Part shown: in pieces, positions 62,399 to 64,000 of the stretch | Layout: every line of letters starts with the position of its first letter | Numbering within the stretch: position 1 is the first letter of the stretch | Assembly: GCF_002024165.1 (NCBI RefSeq) | Contig: NZ_MWQN01000001.1 | Coordinates: 4,257,501 to 4,321,500 of the forward strand | DNA length: 64,000 nt | Reading direction: 5' to 3' | Source of the DNA: Embleya scabrispora | GTDB taxonomy: Bacteria; Actinomycetota; Actinomycetes; Streptomycetales; Streptomycetaceae | Translations under genes and position numbers: made by a program | The notes under the pieces: generated by a model | What the model saw: the letters and a program-made list of their open reading frames with translations, nothing else | Databases searched by the model: none | Told to the model about the DNA's origin: nothing

Positions 62399-63808
62399 GT
62401 GACAGCCGTAGGGGAGTCGAAGTCCGCGCGCCGGGACGCCGCGAAGTCCGACGATCGGGAGCCCGGGGTACTGACCCGTCCCTATCGCCACCTCACGCTC
62501 GGGATCGTGTCGGTCGTGCTGCTGATCGCCTTCGAGGCGATGGCCGTCGGAACCGCGATGCCGGTGGCGGTCAAGGAACTGCACGGCGTGCCGCTGTATG
62601 CGCTGGCGTTCTCCGCCTTCTTCACCAGCAGCCTGCTCGCCATGGTGCTCTCCGGCGAGTGGTGCGACGCTCGTGGACCGCGACTGCCGCTGTTCGGGGG
62701 GATCGGGACGTTCGCGGCCGGCCTCGTGCTGGCCGGTACCGCACAGTCGATGTGGCCGTTCGTCGTCGGCCGGGCCGTCCAGGGCCTCGGCGGCGGGCTC
62801 GTGATCGTGTCGCTGTACGTGGTGGTCGGAAAGGCGTATCCGTCCACGCTGCGTCCGCGCGTGTTCTCGGCGTTCTCGGCGGCGTGGGTGCTGCCCTCGA
62901 TCGTCGGGCCGCCGGTGTCCGGCCTGGTCACCGATCACCTCGGCTGGCGCTGGGTGTTCCTGGCCATCCCGGTGCTCGTCGTGTTGCCGATCGTGATGAT
63001 GCTGCCGCAACTCGAGCGGATGACGGGCGAGCGGGACCCGGACGCGCGGATGAACCGGCGTCGACTCGGCGCGGCGGGTGGTGCCTCGGTGGGCGCGGGC
63101 ATGCTGCAGTACGGCGGCCTGAACCTGGACGCGGTGGGCATACCGCTCGCGGTCGCCGGGTTCGCGCTGATGGCCGTGACGGTGCCCCGACTGCTGCCGC
63201 GGGGCACGTTGCGCGCGGGGCGCGGACTGCCGGCGGTGATCCTGTCCCGGGGCGTGCTCGCGGGCGCGTTCTTCGCGGTCGAGTCCTTCGTACCGCTCAT
63301 GCTGACCAGCGAACACGGCCTGTCCCCGACCCAGGCCGGCCTGACCCTGACGGTGGGCGCGCTGTCCTGGGCGATCGGATCGTGGTATCAGGGCCGCTCG
63401 CCGCGCGAACGCCGCCCCGGGCTGGTCCGGATCGGCTTCCTGCTCGTGGCGGTCGCGATCGGCGGGGCACTGCTCGCCCTGGTCCCGGGCATGTCGCCCT
63501 ACACGGTCACGGTGGGCTGGTTCTTCGGCGGCCTCGGCATGGGCCTGGCCGTCTCATCGGTGAGCGTCCTCACCCTCGACCTGTCCACCCCCGAGGAATC
63601 CGGCACCAACTCCTCGTCCCTCCAGGTTGCCGACACCCTGGGCAACATCGTTATGGTCGGCCTCGCCGGTGCCATCTTCGCCGCCCTCCACGAGGGCACC
63701 GGCAGGGACGCCGGTGTCTTCACCCTGATCTTCGCCATCATGCTCGTCACCGCCCTGCTGGGCGCCGTGCTGGCCCCGAGAGTTCGCCCGCCGCATCCCA
63801 AGTCCTGA
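62399..63808 (+). CDS. MFS transporter, 14-helix drug-exporter-like
   Basis: A 469-residue major facilitator protein with about 12-14 hydrophobic segments. The cytoplasmic loop 2-3 signature is GEWCDARGPRLPLFGG, and motif C-like AAWVLPSIVGPPVSGLVTD occurs in the fifth helix, which marks drug/H+ antiporters. The N-terminal 35 residues are soluble and charged. Substrate unknown. GTG 62399 is the natural start, possibly leaderless. Not obviously linked to the molybdenum hydroxylase 217 nt upstream. Confidence 0.9.
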   Translation: MTAVGESKSARRDAAKSDDREPGVLTRPYRHLTLGIVSVVLLIAFEAMAVGTAMPVAVKELHGVPLYALAFSAFFTSSLLAMVLSGEWCDARGPRLPLFGGIGTFAAGLVLAGTAQSMWPFVVGRAVQGLGGGLVIVSLYVVVGKAYPSTLRPRVFSAFSAAWVLPSIVGPPVSGLVTDHLGWRWVFLAIPVLVVLPIVMMLPQLERMTGERDPDARMNRRRLGAAGGASVGAGMLQYGGLNLDAVGIPLAVAGFALMAVTVPRLLPRGTLRAGRGLPAVILSRGVLAGAFFAVESFVPLMLTSEHGLSPTQAGLTLTVGALSWAIGSWYQGRSPRERRPGLVRIGFLLVAVAIGGALLALVPGMSPYTVTVGWFFGGLGMGLAVSSVSVLTLDLSTPEESGTNSSSLQVADTLGNIVMVGLAGAIFAALHEGTGRDAGVFTLIFAIMLVTALLGAVLAPRVRPPHPKS

Positions 63809-63820
63809 TCCGCCCCACCC

Positions 63821-64000
63821 GTGATCCGGGCCCGCTCGGGCCTGGCACCGGATCGACGCGGTGACATCCCCATCCGCCGGCATGTTGCGGGTCGTAACGA
63901 GACCGTCGAGTTGATCGGGTTTCGCGTTGTCGAGCACGACGTGCCGATCGACCCGGACGTTCGAACGGTGGACGAACTCATGGGAGTCGAATCGGTGGCT
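63821..64000 (+). CDS. Hypothetical protein, truncated by window end
   Basis: An open frame of 60 codons running off the end, from GTG at 63821, 12 nt after the MFS stop. The translation (ending RTVDELMGVESVA, with GRNETVELIGFRVVEHDVP) has a normal residue mix, unlike antisense shadows in this GC-rich DNA. No family is recognised. It may be co-transcribed with the MFS gene. A later start is possible. Confidence 0.5.
   Translation, partial: MIRARSGLAPDRRGDIPIRRHVAGRNETVELIGFRVVEHDVPIDPDVRTVDELMGVESVA

Overview
The window is a chromosomal segment of a high-GC actinomycete. Gene content and order match the conserved core of Streptomyces and its close relatives: rRNA operon end, moxR cluster, mtrAB-lpqB, comF-hpf, secA, NAD-glutamate dehydrogenase, two Ser/Thr kinases, prfB, ftsEX, smpB-ssrA, malic enzyme, hup, murA. 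Nearly all genes show third-position GC bias, frequent GTG starts and 4-nt start/stop overlaps. The genus cannot be fixed from the sequence alone; a streptomycete or near neighbour is the best reading.

Layout. 1-2083: 3' part of 23S rRNA, 5S rRNA and terminator. 2084-3307: gene-free, with a long imperfect inverted repeat. 3308-9211 (minus): five-gene moxR-type cluster (GDPD-like membrane protein, DUF4129, DUF4350, MoxR, DUF58). 9565-13824 (plus): MtrA/MtrB/LpqB signalling operon, then comF, the ribosome hibernation factor and a LuxR-type response regulator. 16402-18178 (minus): YcaQ/AlkX-like glycosylase and an acetyltransferase. 18309-21077: secA, followed by about 0.9 kb of repeats including a 7-nt minisatellite. 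22021-32061: SecA-linked hypotheticals, a HAD protein, P5C dehydrogenase, a DJ-1 protein, the very large NAD-glutamate dehydrogenase and a small membrane protein. 32271-37107 (minus): complete carbohydrate ABC importer operon. 37272-38635: ZTP (pfl) riboswitch and serine hydroxymethyltransferase. 38750-45462: an FHA-FtsK protein divergent from two transmembrane Ser/Thr kinases (pkaA/pkaB-like). 45500-52876: prfB, a Thr/Ser/Gly-repeat protein with a sortase signal, a zinc-ribbon membrane peptide, ftsE, ftsX, an M23 coiled-coil hydrolase, smpB and tmRNA. 53307-58302: malic enzyme, HU, murA, VanZ-like, AlgH and DUF3039. 58571-62182: three-subunit molybdenum hydroxylase. 62399-64000: an MFS exporter and a gene cut by the window end.

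Functional links. Cell-envelope growth and its sensing dominate (MtrAB-LpqB, MoxR cluster, FtsEX with M23 hydrolase, MurA, SecA, kinases, FHA protein). Translation quality control is a second theme (RF2, HPF, SmpB, tmRNA). P5C dehydrogenase, NAD-glutamate dehydrogenase and malic enzyme form a route from proline and glutamate toward the TCA cycle.

Most of this is conserved core genome. The features most worth a second look are the heptanucleotide minisatellite, the inverted repeat beside the rRNA operon, the permease with an inserted extracellular domain, the repeat protein with an LADTG sorting signal, the riboswitch with its apparent ribosome-site hairpin, and the FHA-FtsK/kinase locus.
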